Origin: Lasiosphaeris hirsuta
Lineage: Eukaryota > Ascomycota > Sordariomycetes > Sordariales > Lasiosphaeriaceae
Length of the DNA stretch: 64,000 nt
Assembly: GCA_030549175.1 (NCBI GenBank)
Contig: JAUKUA010000001.1
Coordinates: 7,440,001-7,504,000 of the forward strand
Direction: 5' to 3'
The notes under the pieces were generated by a model that worked only from the letters and a program-made list of their open reading frames with translations, did not search any database and had not been told where the DNA came from. Below, piece after piece: positions 13,665 to 24,197 of this stretch. Position numbers and translations under genes: made by a program. Numbering within the stretch: the first letter of the stretch is position 1; the number at the start of each line of letters is the position of its first letter.

Positions 13665-14721
13665 TCATAGTCCATCATCCTCCGTCGCACCGGCCTCTGG
13701 TAGTTGAGTGGATGTGATCCAATTCTCCATCACGGCTTGGCCGCCTGGCCGACCCGTTTGAGATTTACTGGAAGGCACAGCGAAAGTCCCGGCCCTGCTT
13801 TCTCCGTCACGACGCTTGACCACTAAGCACAGCACACGCCCGTAGATGGCAAACCCCTCGTACGAGATGTCCATGGCCAGCTTCTTTTTGTCGTCGCCCC
13901 CTTCCCGATCCTTGTCTTTGCGCCGCTTCGGCGGAGGTGGGCCCATTCCCGCGTCACTTCCGTCGCTATCTCTCACAAAGAGCTCATCAGCCGATGAGTC
14001 GGAGTCGATGGCTTCGACGTCAATACCGATGTCGTCGTCATCACCGGCGGAGCTTTTGTCCGCTTCCTCATCCTGCCCCTGCCCCTCAGGACCACTAAGC
14101 CTTTCGCGTCTGCGTTTCGGTCTCCTATTGGAGAGGCCCGGGCTCGCCGCTGTTTCATGAACATTGGGAATTTCACCCAGGTCGATGGGAGACTGATCTT
14201 CGTCTTCCTCCCAAAGTATCGGTACATGGTCGACATCGGCGGCCTCGCGGCCCAGTGCGCCATCCACGTCAATAGGCGCGTCCCGGGATTCGCCCGTCAG
14301 CTTAGACGAGTTGGATGTGAGCTTTGTCTGCGTCTTGTCCCGGAAGTGCTTCTGCTTGTGCAGCAGCGAATGGCGGGTATCCGTCTCGGTAAGGAATATG
14401 GATACCTCAAAGTCATCTATGACGTTGTTCAGTTGAATGTTGAAGCCAACGAAACCACAAAGGGTGGGAGTGAAGGTGCCTACCCTCGATCACCACGTCC
14501 TTGATACTGCGCTTCTTGCTCTTTTTCCTGCTGCGCTGGCGCTCCTGTTCCTCCCGCAGCTTGGGCAATACCAGGGGGCGCACTCTCTCGATGACTCGAG
14601 GCAGGACTGGGTCTCGCGGATTGAGCAGCCACGTCTGTGCCAGCGCGGGGTTGTCCAGGTAGACGCGGACCTCCAGCACCGAATATTTGGTGATTCGGAG
14701 ATAGCGGCGGATTGGCGCCAT
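13665..14721 (-). CDS. Conserved fungal protein of unknown function
   Basis: Two exons (14721-14484 and 14416-13665) give 329 residues. The 67-nt intron (14417-14483) has donor GTAGGC and acceptor TAG, and the split codon makes Asp. The N-terminal about 120 residues look folded, starting MAPIRRYLRITKYSVLEVR, and resemble a protein I associate with filamentous ascomycetes; I cannot assign a function. The middle is acidic and Ser/Asp-rich with two basic patches (RRPKRRRER; PPPPKRRKDKDR) that could be nuclear localisation signals. A conserved-looking segment follows (MDISYEGFAIYGRVLCLVVKRR). The C-terminus holds QAVMENWI, a degenerate PCNA-interaction (PIP) pattern. It is divergent with the IleRS gene. 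Confidence 0.75.
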
Positions 14722-15019
14722 GGCAATATTTAGATTATATACCTTTTTATATCTTGTATTATTAGTTGAGATGTGAACGAACAGGAACAACGCGATGTCG
14801 CGGTGTAGGAAGGCAACCGCACAGCGAGTGTGGGGTTGTCAGCCTTGCAGGGTGGCTTGCAGGGATGGCGCAAGTTGCACTACTGCTAAGCTAGCCTGGC
14901 GATGCTAGCCCAGAGCTTCCCGCGTCGCGAAATTTTACGGCTTCGGACTCAACAAAGCGACAGACAAAAAAAGCCAATTGACTGTGTGCTGGGCCTCCCA
15001 CCATGAGCCATCAGAGACC
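14722..15019. promoter_or_regulatory. Shared promoter region between divergent genes
   Basis: The two start codons (14721 minus, 15020 plus) are separated by 298 bases, so both promoters and 5' UTRs must fit in this space. I see no specific factor site that I can name with confidence. Confidence 0.5.
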
Positions 15020-18000
15020 ATGTCGAAGAACTGGGCATCGACACTGAGACTGCCCAAATCCACATTTCCGTAAGCCATCCCTTCTGAGTTTTCAAGCTAA
15101 AGCTTCAATTACCAACTGCAAGCTACAAGCTACGAGCTGCCCGCTACCATTACTCAGACACTTTCCCATCTAGACCACGCCCCCTCCCCCAGCATCGGGA
15201 TCAGTACATCAAGCGATCCACCGACGAGTTCTACAAATGGCAAGCCACCCACCGCCCCGCAGATGATACGTTCGTCTTGCACGATGGACCCCCTTATGCC
15301 AACGGCAGCTTGCATGCCGGGCACGCCCTCAACAAGATCCTCAAGGACATCATCATCCGAGTCAAGGTCCAGCAAGGTGCGATGCGCCTAACCACCCGAC
15401 CCCTCAGAACGTCCTTGCTGACCCGCCCATGATTCTCCAGGTCGACAAGTGTCGTATATACCGGGATGGGACTGCCACGGCCTTCCCATCGAGCTCAAGG
15501 CCGTGAGCGCCGCTGAGGGCAAGCACATGACGGCCGGCGCCATCCGCGCTGCAGCCCGTGACCTCGCCTCCAAGACGGTCGTTGAGCAGATGCAGAGCTT
15601 CCGTACCTACGGCGTCATGGCCGACTGGGACCAGCGATGGACCACGATGGACATGGATTTTGAGATCAGGCAGCTGCGTCTCTTCCAGCAAATGGCCAGC
15701 CGGGGCCTGATCTACCGCAAGTACAAGCCCGTGTACTGGTCGCCCTCTTCTGGTACAGCCCTCGCCGAAGCCGAGCTAGAGTACAATGAAAATCACCTGT
15801 CGAGAGCCGCATACGTCAGGTTCCCCATAGCCAGCGACTACAGCCAGTTGCCTGGGATGGAGGGCTTTTCGGGTCAGCTGTTCGCCCTCATCTGGACAAC
15901 TACCCCCTGGACCCTCCCAGCAAACAGGGCTATTGCTGTCCGGGAAGACCTAACCTACCATATCGTCCGGACTGGTGATGATGCGGTCCTAGCTGCCGAA
16001 AGTTGCCTAGAGCGCCTCGCCCGGCTCCTGGTGGGCGAGGGGAATACACCTGAAATCCTTGGCACCGTTCAGGGAAGTCAACTCACACAGTTGCAATACA
16101 CCAATGCACTACGGGGCAAGTCGGCCCCTGCTCAACCCATAATCAATGCCCCGTTTGTCACGGCCGACTCTGGCAGCGGCCTCGTTCACTGCGCTCCTGG
16201 GCATGGGTTTGATGACTACGTAACATGCAGCGCCCTTGGGATACCGGTATCTGCTCCTGTAGATAACGATGGTCTGTTCACCGACGAGGCCTATCCCGAT
16301 GACCCCGAACGGCTAAGGGGCATCTCTGTGCTTCAAAGTGGTGGTGCTACAGTGCTCGGTCTGCTTGGAGACAATGTCCTTGATGTACACGAGTACCAGC
16401 ACAAGTACCCGTACGACTGGCGGACTAAGCAACCCATCATCATACGGGCGACGGCGCAGTGGTTTGCCGACGTAGGCTCGATCAAGGAGGCGGCTCTGAA
16501 GGCGCTCGACGAAGTGCACTTTGTGCCCGAGGCTGGCAAGAAGCGGCTTGAGGCGTTTGTCAAGGGACGTAGTGAATGGTGCATCTCACGGCAACGAGCA
16601 TGGGGCGTTCCGATACCGGCCTTGTTCGATACAAGCGGTAACGCAGTCATGACCGACGAGACAATTGAGCACATCATTTCGGTCATCCAGAAGAGGGGTA
16701 CGGATGCATGGTGGACCGACGACAAGTACGATCCCGTCTGGATCCCGGCGTCACTTGGGAGCCCCGTAGAGTACACTCGTGGCAGGGACACCATGGATGT
16801 CTGGTTTGACAGCGGCAGCAGCTGGACCCAGCTGGGCCGGCAGGCAGATCTCTATCTCGAAGGCTCAGACCAACACCGCGGCTGGTTTCAATCTAGCCTC
16901 CTCACACGAGTAGCGGCCATGGTAGGCCTACCGCCGCCTCCCGGCACAACATCGCTCGGGTTGGCGCCGTTCAAGACGCTGGTCACGCATGGCTTCACCT
17001 TGGACAAAGACGGCAAAAAGATGTCCAAGTCGCTGGGCAACATCATCTCGGCGGACCAGGTCATGGATGGATCATTGCTTCCACCCCTAAAGGTTAAGAA
17101 GAAGGGTGGAAATGCGGCCGTAGTCCGCGATGCCCTCGGCCCCGATGCTCTCCGGTTGTGGGTAGCCGGCAGCGACTACACACGAGACATTGTTCTCGGT
17201 GAGCCAGTGCTGAAGGCTATCCACCAGTCCCTAATCAAGTACCGCACTACAATCAAGATGCTGATTGGGTCTATGCACGAGTCGGCGAGATCGACTCGGC
17301 TGACCGTGCTCGACCACATTGCGATCATCCAGCTGAAGGATGTTATGGCAGAGGTAGCGACGGCATATGACAAGCACGAGTTTAACAAGGTATCCAGTAG
17401 CCTGAACCGGTGGATCGCCAACGACCTGTCTGCCTTTTATCTCGAGGCGCTCAAGGACAGGCTGTACTGCGCCGACGGCGGCGGTGTCTTGGAACCTATC
17501 TTTATGGGCTTCTCGAGAATGCTGGCTCCCATCACGCCGGTATTGGTTGAGGAGGCCTGGGAGTATCGGCCCGAGTGGCTGCAGAGGGATGCGTGAGTAG
17601 ACCCAGAGCCTTCCTGATGAAATCAACTGACAAGCTTGCCTAGATCCGTCATTCACCCGCTGAAGCAGCTTTATTCGGCTCCTATCATCGACCCGTCCCG
17701 TCTCACGCACGACGAGACGGCGCTCCGCGCCGCCATTCCCGTCCTGATGAGCGCACACTCAGCAATCAAGGCAGCTTCCGAACCCGCCCGCGCAAGCAAG
17801 GTCCTGGGCTCGTCACTCCAGTGCTCGGTTGTGCTCGAGGTCCCTGAAGGAGAAGCGCTGAAGTCGCTCGAGGCGTACGCTGACGAGCTTGAGGCGATGT
17901 TTGTCGTGTCGTCGGTCGAGATCAACGGGGCTGTCCCTGAGTGTGCATGGAAGTACTCGGAGGTGTTTGAGGTGGGAGAAGTCAGGTGTACCGCGTGGGT

Positions 18001-18109
18001 GCTCCCGCCGAAGCAGGACAAGTGCCCGAGGTGCTGGCGGTATGTAGCGCCCAAGGAGGATGCGTTATGTGGGAGGTGTGAGGAGGTTGTTGGTGATGGG
18101 GTGGATTAG
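15020..18109 (+). CDS. ISM1: Mitochondrial isoleucyl-tRNA synthetase
   Basis: Four exons (15020-15069, 15174-15376, 15441-17592, 17644-18109) give 956 residues; introns are 104, 64 and 51 nt. It is a class I synthetase that charges tRNA-Ile. The HIGH-type motif is HAGH (about residues 64-67, after GPPYANGSL), the isoleucine/editing-type core [10 protein letters not shown] follows, and KMSKS lies at about 611-615. A C-terminal zinc ribbon has Cys 929, 932, 944 and 947. The zinc ribbon and overall size fit the bacterial-type mitochondrial enzyme, not the cytosolic one. For intron 1 I used the acceptor at 15173, because only this keeps frame and gives [12 protein letters not shown]. The start ATG at 15020 is followed by a short basic N-terminus compatible with import. 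Confidence 0.92.
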
Positions 18110-18700
18110 TGTGTGCTATGTATAGAGATGGTTGTATGATTCGGTGCATGGGAGATGTAGAGTAAACGGATACCCATTCTGTTATCTGATTATTATTATT
18201 CGTGTCGTGGTTGGTGTTGGGCGGTGCTTGTGACGTATGGGGGGCCTTCTGGTCGAGGAAATACATGATTCCTAGAGGGACTCGCGAGATGATGCATTCG
18301 TACTTGCCGCCTGTGCAGTCGGCTACAACCAGCGTCCCGCTTACATTTTAAGGATTGCAGAACACAGCCTAAGAGAGGTTCAAAGTGCCACTCATGTTTT
18401 ATGCGGCTGTCTCCTACGTACTGCATATCGAGCGTCTAGTTGAGAACCACAGTGCTCAGGGGATAAGACTATTGGTCACGATGGTGAGCTTGGGGATTCT
18501 GTCAGGATATGGAACGCTAGTATTGGGGCTGGTGTTGCGAGAAGTGTTTGTGTCATTGGATACTGTTGTTTGGCTTCGAGAGAGGGATTGATCGGTCTTT
18601 TGATACCCCTTTTCTCAACAGCCCAAAACAAAAATATAGCCCGGCTAGGCGACAAAACAAAAGGAACGCAGCACGCAGCTGAGAACTAAAACAAAAGATT
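18110..18700. other. Intergenic between IleRS and tRNA-Gly
   Basis: About 590 bases holding the IleRS 3' UTR and the 3' flank of the tRNA gene. A short hydrophobic open frame (18385-18591) starts at GTG and has no recognisable features. No gene is called. Confidence 0.5.
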
Positions 18701-18771
18701 TGCGCCAGCCGCGAATCGAACGCGGGGCCCATCGATGGCAACGATGGATTTTACCACTAAACCACTGGCGC
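18701..18771 (-). tRNA. tRNA-Gly (anticodon GCC)
   Basis: Read on the minus strand, the acceptor stem GCGCCAG pairs with CTGGCGC and the discriminator base is A. The D-arm has GTTTAGTGGTAAAAT. The anticodon stem CATCG/CGATG encloses the loop TTGCCAT, giving anticodon GCC. The T-arm is CCGCG-TTCGATT-CGCGG. All four stems form without mismatch. No intron is present and CCA is not encoded, as usual for a nuclear eukaryotic tRNA gene. Confidence 0.96.
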
Positions 18772-19113
18772 TGGAATGGGATTGTTGATATTTGGTTCCG
18801 TAATGCTGGCTGACGAGCGGGCTAGGTACCTAGGGCTGTGGAGGCGAGGTGAGTGGAGCAGGTGGGATCTTTGTGTGGCGATGGGGTCTCCATGGCACTT
18901 CTCGGCCTCGTTGGAAAAGGGCCCCGAGCATTGCAAAAAACATACACAGAGGGTAAACTCGCTCCTTCCTCCACTGGCATACACCTGCCTACTATGGTCT
19001 ATAGATGTACATGGGGCACTGGGCTCTCTCCGCCCATGTGCTGGTACCGGTAGCCGTTGCCGGCACTGCCAGAAGATAAATAACAAAGCCTCCATCTATC
19101 ACCCCCGTTCCCT
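18772..19113. other. Intergenic between tRNA-Gly and SPRY gene
   Basis: About 340 bases: 5' flank of the tRNA gene and 3' UTR of the SPRY-domain gene. Open frames here lack features; nothing further is seen. Confidence 0.5.
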
Positions 19114-20436
19114 CTAAACCGGGGGCTGGTAGAGCCACCTCGCGGGATCAAAGATGGCGTCAAAGCTCACCGCCTTGTACGTGCCAATGGCGCAGCTGAG
19201 ATCGTGGTATCCCTCGAGGCCGGTGACGGGCAAGTCCTGCTCGGCGTCCGACTCCTCGTGCAAGTCCCAGCTGCCCGTCAGCCGGCCCTGGCGCGTGAAG
19301 AACACCTCGGTTGCGATCCTGCCCTGGCCGGCCGCCCGGAACGTCATGCCGATGCCGTACGTCTCTCCGCGCCGGAACGGCTCGGTAAACGCCTTGCCGC
19401 CCCACCGGTCATTCACGAACCGGTGCCCGTCATCGCCGTGCACCGCCAGGCTGCCCCGGTGCCACCCCGGCATGCGGAAGCTCGGATACGGCAGCGCCGT
19501 GAACCCCAGCGCCAGACAGACATCCCCCTTGCCGCCGTCCTGCAGCACCGCCACCTCGTAGTACACGGTCCGGGCCCCGGCGGCGCTGCGGCCCGGCTCG
19601 TGCTGCTGCACGGCGTACAGCGGCGGGTACGCGATGACGGTGCTGTCCGTGGCCGCCCGGTCGGTGCGGCCCTCCCACACGCCGGGCGCCCTCCACGCCA
19701 GGCTGCCCTTCCACCCGACCGTCGGCGTCATGAGCCGCACGTCGTGCGCGCGCAGGGCGCCCAGCGCGGCGGCGTCGAGCCCCAGCGGCGGGGCCAGCGG
19801 GAACTGCGCACACCACCGCTCGCCGGCCTCGGCCTCGGCCTCGGTCGCGTTGGACGCCGGGCTGCGGTCGAAGCCCGAGAAGAAGGACGGCGGCGGCGGG
19901 AAGAGCGAGGTGTCGGGCACGAGCGACTCCCAGTCGTGCTTGGGCTTGGACGAGGCCGGTGGCGGGCCCGGCGGCGGCGCCATGTACGAGAGGTCGTCGT
20001 CGCCGCCGTTGCGCTTGGCCGGGGGTGGGCCCGGCGGCGGGAGGAAGTCGTCGCCGCCGCCGCCGCCGCCGCCACCGCGGTTGGGCGGCGGGCCTGGCGG
20101 TGGGGAGATCTCGGCGGCCGAGAGTTCTACCGGAGGCGAGGTTTGCGACACGGCCGAGAGCTCGACTGGTGGCGGCCCAGGCGGGGGCAGGTATTGTTGT
20201 TGTTGTTGTTGCTGTTGGTGACCTGGCGGCGCCATTGTCGGGGGTTGATAGACTGGAGAGAGGGGTTGGGGCGAGTAGAGGGGGGAGACGGGCTGCTGCG
20301 GCGGTTGCGAGTAGGACGCCGGCATGCTGGCTTTCGGCGCCGGGTCTGCGTACGTCGGCTGCTGCGGGGCGTGGCCGGGCACTGGACGTGGCAGCTCGTC
20401 GTTGTCGTAGAGCTTGTTTTTGCTGCCGAAACACAT
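19114..20436 (-). CDS. SPRY-domain protein with Pro/Gln-rich N-terminus
   Basis: A single exon gives 440 residues. The N-terminus MCFGSKNKLYDNDELP has a Cys at position 2 that could be lipidated (inference). Residues about 15-175 are disordered: a run of eight Gln, a run of eight Gly and five copies of PPPGPPP (one degenerate). The C-terminal half (about 220-435) reads as a SPRY/B30.2-like domain, with VYYEVAVLQ, CLALGFTALPYPSFRMPGWH, SLAVHGDDGHRF and YGIGMTF. SPRY domains bind proteins, often in ubiquitin-ligase or trafficking adaptors. No clear PPxY or transmembrane segment is seen, so it is not a plain Ssh4/Ear1 type. Extreme GC content leaves other frames open across the gene, but only this frame gives a domain. 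Confidence 0.82.
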   Translation of the reverse strand: MCFGSKNKLYDNDELPRPVPGHAPQQPTYADPAPKASMPASYSQPPQQPVSPLYSPQPLSPVYQPPTMAPPGHQQQQQQQQYLPPPGPPPVELSAVSQTSPPVELSAAEISPPPGPPPNRGGGGGGGGDDFLPPPGPPPAKRNGGDDDLSYMAPPPGPPPASSKPKHDWESLVPDTSLFPPPPSFFSGFDRSPASNATEAEAEAGERWCAQFPLAPPLGLDAAALGALRAHDVRLMTPTVGWKGSLAWRAPGVWEGRTDRAATDSTVIAYPPLYAVQQHEPGRSAAGARTVYYEVAVLQDGGKGDVCLALGFTALPYPSFRMPGWHRGSLAVHGDDGHRFVNDRWGGKAFTEPFRRGETYGIGMTFRAAGQGRIATEVFFTRQGRLTGSWDLHEESDAEQDLPVTGLEGYHDLSCAIGTYKAVSFDAIFDPARWLYQPPV

Positions 20437-21440
20437 GGTGTCGGTCTAGGCGCGCAATTGGCGGTATTTAACTACAAGTTCCGCCGATCAGAGCAGAGGA
20501 ATTAGTCTGGTTTTGGTTGTCGAAACTGGGTGGTTCCAGTTTGGCGAGGTTGGCGAGGTTGTTTGCGCCACGCTAAGATAGCCTTGTGGACGAGCTTGCA
20601 TTGGTGCGGTGACGATGCGACTCCAAGATCCTTCCTCTTTAAGTAACCTGTAACTTTTGCAGTGTTGGCAAGTCTCGCCACCGGCCGATACCTCAAACTT
20701 GCAGGTGATGGGGAATACGCAGGATACGCGCGAGAAGGGAATCAGGCGGCCAAAAAAACGGCGCCTCTCCAAACAAAGTTGGAAGTTCGGTTGCTATGAG
20801 CCGGGCCGTCGCAAAGCAAATGCGAATGCAGGCAGTGCAAACCCCACCAACGCAAGCAATACAAAGCAAGCAGTACGCAGCAGTGATTCGGCGGCCTCCT
20901 TCAGTCCCCGCATTGCCCGACAAATGACGTTGCTCAGGGGTATGCCAGCACCCTATTGGTCACCTGTGCTGAGGGAAGCCAACCTTGGCGCCCCGTCACG
21001 CCTTACCGTATTCCGTGCAGCATTCTTCCATCTCAACGTCGAGAAAAGACACCTTCATCTGATCCTTCAACGCAGAGGTGGCTAAATCAACCATCACTTG
21101 CCCGCTGCAGCCGAGGTGTGTCCTTATTTTAGCCCACATGACACACCCGTCATCCCAGCTCAGACCGCTTGTCAGCGAATGTGGTGGCATTTTCAAATCT
21201 AGATATCTGCCTATGTGTGTGTTTGTAGATGGCCTCTTTCCTAGTCGTATCGACCTAGGGTAGCCCATGGTAGTGACCAAGTCATACCAAAAAGAAATAA
21301 AAAACATCAAACTGGCAGGCCGGCATAAATCGGAAAAGCAAACATCCTTCACCCAGCGGATCAATCCTCCCACTGGCCAGTTCACGTGAACCCTAAAGTC
21401 ACGCCCCTATTCCCAAACGTCAACACCACTCCTAACCCCT
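20437..21440. other. Intergenic upstream of SPRY gene, downstream of Ca2+/H+ exchanger
   Basis: About 1 kb. It should contain the SPRY gene promoter and the exchanger 3' UTR. Open frames on either strand have no recognisable features. Confidence 0.5.
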
Positions 21441-24197
21441 CTAAGTACCCCACGAGCTTGTCTGCGTGTCATCCGGGTAGAAAAACGCCACCAGGCTGAT
21501 AATCACATACGTCGCGCACAGAAGTGCGCCCTCGAGGTAGTTGCTGCGTCCGTCCAACACCAGGAAATTCGTAATGAACGTCGACACGAACAAGCACACT
21601 GTCTCAAACAGCGTAAAGTACAGCGTCATGTTGCGGTCCATAGCCCACCCGATGATGACAATCAGCGGCGTGATGAAGAGGGCAATTTGAATAGAACTGC
21701 CCACCGCCACGCCGATCGCCAGGTCCATCTTGTTCTTCATAGCGACTGTGATGGCCGTGACGTGCTCGGCGGCGTTGCCGACAATGGGTAGGATGATAAG
21801 GCCGATGAAAATCTCGCCAATCGAGCTGGTCTCGACTAGGCCGTGGATCGAGTCGACCATGAACTCGGCGCACACGGCGACTAGCGCGGTCGAGATGAGC
21901 AGTAGGAAGACGGCGCTGGTCCGGGATAGGGCGTCCGGATCCTCATCGGGTGCCGTTATGGCCCCGGTGGCGACAGCTGCAAGAGGGATCTGCGAGGGCA
22001 TCATGGCCCCAGATTGGCGTTGGTAGTACTGGTTCAGCCGGTCGGGGAGTGAGTTGGTTCTGCGGATCCCGTAACGGACGCGCGGGACTGGACCAATCGG
22101 GGCGGTAGGCATCGTAGCATCTGCCGGTTGGACAAACACCGCCGGCGCGAGACTCTTAGCCACTGGTCTGAACGACATGCCGCGCAGGCCGATGAATGGA
22201 GTGCGTGTAGGCGGGCCTGATCCTTCGGCCTTATTTTCTTCCCGAGGAAGCGTCGGACTGGGCACGGCGAAGTCAATGCGTCGAGGCTCGCCGGGAAGGG
22301 GTGGCGTGGTCTGCATCTCAATATGCTCTTGGATGGTTTGACCAACAAATTCCTGGGAGCCGCCGTGTTTGTTCTTTTGCTTGCGATGTCTCCTTATTGA
22401 GTGTCGGTGGCGGCGGTGATGGTGGCGCTTCTTGTGTCGGCTGCCTCGCTCATCTTCCACGGCCTCCTCATTCCCTTCGAGGGTACCAACACCGAGATTC
22501 GCCAGGGTGCGCGCGGGGCGAGACGAATGCTCTTCCGAGGGAACCTGGTCGTGCTCGTCCGTAGTACCGAAAGAAGGGGTCCTAGTAGGTCCGGCAAAGA
22601 TACCCTCGCCTGTTTCAACAGACACCACGCTTGACTTACGGCGGCGGCCGCCTCGTATAACGCGCTTCATCCGCTTCGATACCGTCTCACGCGAGCGGTC
22701 AGAGTCGGATGAGTCCGAGTCGCTGGAGGAGCTGCTGTCCGAGCTGGACGAATCAAGCCACCCGGCGACAGGGCCGGGGGTGGCCTCCTCATCGATGATG
22801 TGCTGTGGTGTCGACTCATACATGTAGGAATGTGACATGAGCTGGAACATGAGGTAAATGATATATACCAGGAGCAGAATCTACATGGGTCAGTACTTGA
22901 ATCAACTGCAGGGTGCTATGGCTATGCCTACCACACTAGTGCCGCGGCTGATCTTGAGAGACTGGACATCAGCCAACTTGCTGTCGCTGAACGAGGCGTG
23001 AAAGGCAGTCTACTCAGTTCCGTCAGCATAATGACAACAGTTGGGCCCAACAAGAATCATACCGGTAGGACGAGGCTAATAACGCTCAAGCTAAGAAGAC
23101 ATGCGCTCATCTGGGTCACTGTGCTGTTGTAGATCTGAATTTGTCAGTTTTGGAGGACCATGATAGTAGATAGTCAAACACATACCTGCTCCCGAAAGCG
23201 CAGACCGCCCAGCAGGAAGGACATGCCCAAGATGAGCAGCAAGTTGGCCAGAATCGAGCCAAGGAGGGAGGCCTGAACAATGCGGATTTCATTCTTGACG
23301 AGCGCAATGCTGTTGATGTTAGAAGGGCAGGTTCATTGAGCGCGAGGTAATACTAATGGCACGGGGACACATGGGACAGAGCAAGCGAGGGAGTCAAGAG
23401 ATGTGGGACGCGATTGATCTGATAATGCCTTTACAGGGCTTCTCGCTCTTTCTTGTCTTGATCACTTTACCAAGGTGGTAGACATACATGCTGGGAGGCG
23501 TTAGCGGCGTGCTGCAGACGCTTGACAGCGAGAGGGCTTACAAGATAATCAATTCTACTGCGTTGCCGAACGTGACATTCAGCAGAGCACCGAGCGAGTC
23601 TCCAAGCTTACGAGCCACCGTCTCGGTAGCGATACTTAACAACCCGGCGAGCGGGATGATGGCCAGCGCGTTCATGGCGAAGATGAGGCCCGGGGGTGAG
23701 CCCGGGATCTCGGCGACGACGATGCCCACGGGCACGAAGACCAGCAGGATGTTCAGCTTGGTGTGGAGCAAGATGGTCTTGAACGCCTTCATGAAGCGCA
23801 CACCAATGTTCTTTTTCGGCTTCTTCTCATCGCCGCCATCTAAGAGAGACCCCGGCCCCGTAGGCGGCGGTGATGCAGCGGGCGGTGAAACAACATGGTC
23901 GTCGGCGCTATTGTCACCGGCCTTGGCTTCCTTGCTTGCGGGAAGCGCGCCGCGATGGCTGCCATGCCCGGGGCTGGGGATGTCGTTGACGGGAGGTGAG
24001 GGAGGAGAATGGAGGTCTGCATGGTCAATGCCAATACCAGGGCCAGTGCCGGTGGACTGAGTGGAATCAATAGTGCGGGGGTTGCTTATGGGAAGCAGGT
24101 TGGGGTCGCGTCTCGTCGAGCGCGGAATGTCGCCATGCGTATCTGCCCACGAGCGGATGCGATCTTTATACTCGGAGTTTAGTGAAGTTTCCTTCAT
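21441..24197 (-). CDS. VCX1: Vacuolar Ca2+/H+ exchanger (Vcx1/CAX family)
   Basis: Six predicted exons give 790 residues: 24197-23542, 23490-23488 (3 nt), 23309-23186, 23134-23063, 23009-22932, 22880-21441. Introns are 51, 178, 51, 53 and 51 nt. The family exchanges cytosolic Ca2+ for vacuolar H+. The first cation-binding repeat carries FGNAVE (about 210-215) and the second GNAAEH (about 679-684), with matching hydrophobic helices around each. The N-terminal about 125 residues are hydrophilic. The loop between the halves is very long and charged (about residues 325-640), with a Ser/Asp tract and a His/Arg-rich block. The start at 24197 is the first ATG of an exon that runs without a stop to the first donor; an additional upstream exon is possible. 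Confidence 0.9.
23488..23490 (-). other. Predicted 3-nt microexon in the Ca2+/H+ exchanger gene
   Basis: On the minus strand the order is donor GTAAGC, branch CGCTAACGCC, acceptor CCCAG, the three bases CAT, then a strong donor GTATGT. The next intron ends TTCTAACATCAACAG. Joining TT + CAT + C gives Phe-Ile (residues 219-220), and the helix then reads VELIIFIIALVKNEIRIVQ. This has the same length as the equivalent yeast Vcx1 helix as I remember it. Skipping the three bases removes one residue but keeps frame. Confidence 0.72.

Noticed and set aside
18385..18591. Small hydrophobic frame after IleRS
   Set aside because: GTG start, no neighbouring support and no recognisable family.
19204..20505. 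433-residue antisense frame opposite the SPRY gene
   Set aside because: Starts at GTG, has no motif and mirrors the GC-rich codons of the real gene.
23310..23541. Single 232-nt intron in the exchanger instead of two introns and a microexon
   Set aside because: Possible in frame, but it loses a helix residue and ignores an internal branch site, acceptor and donor; kept as the alternative to test.
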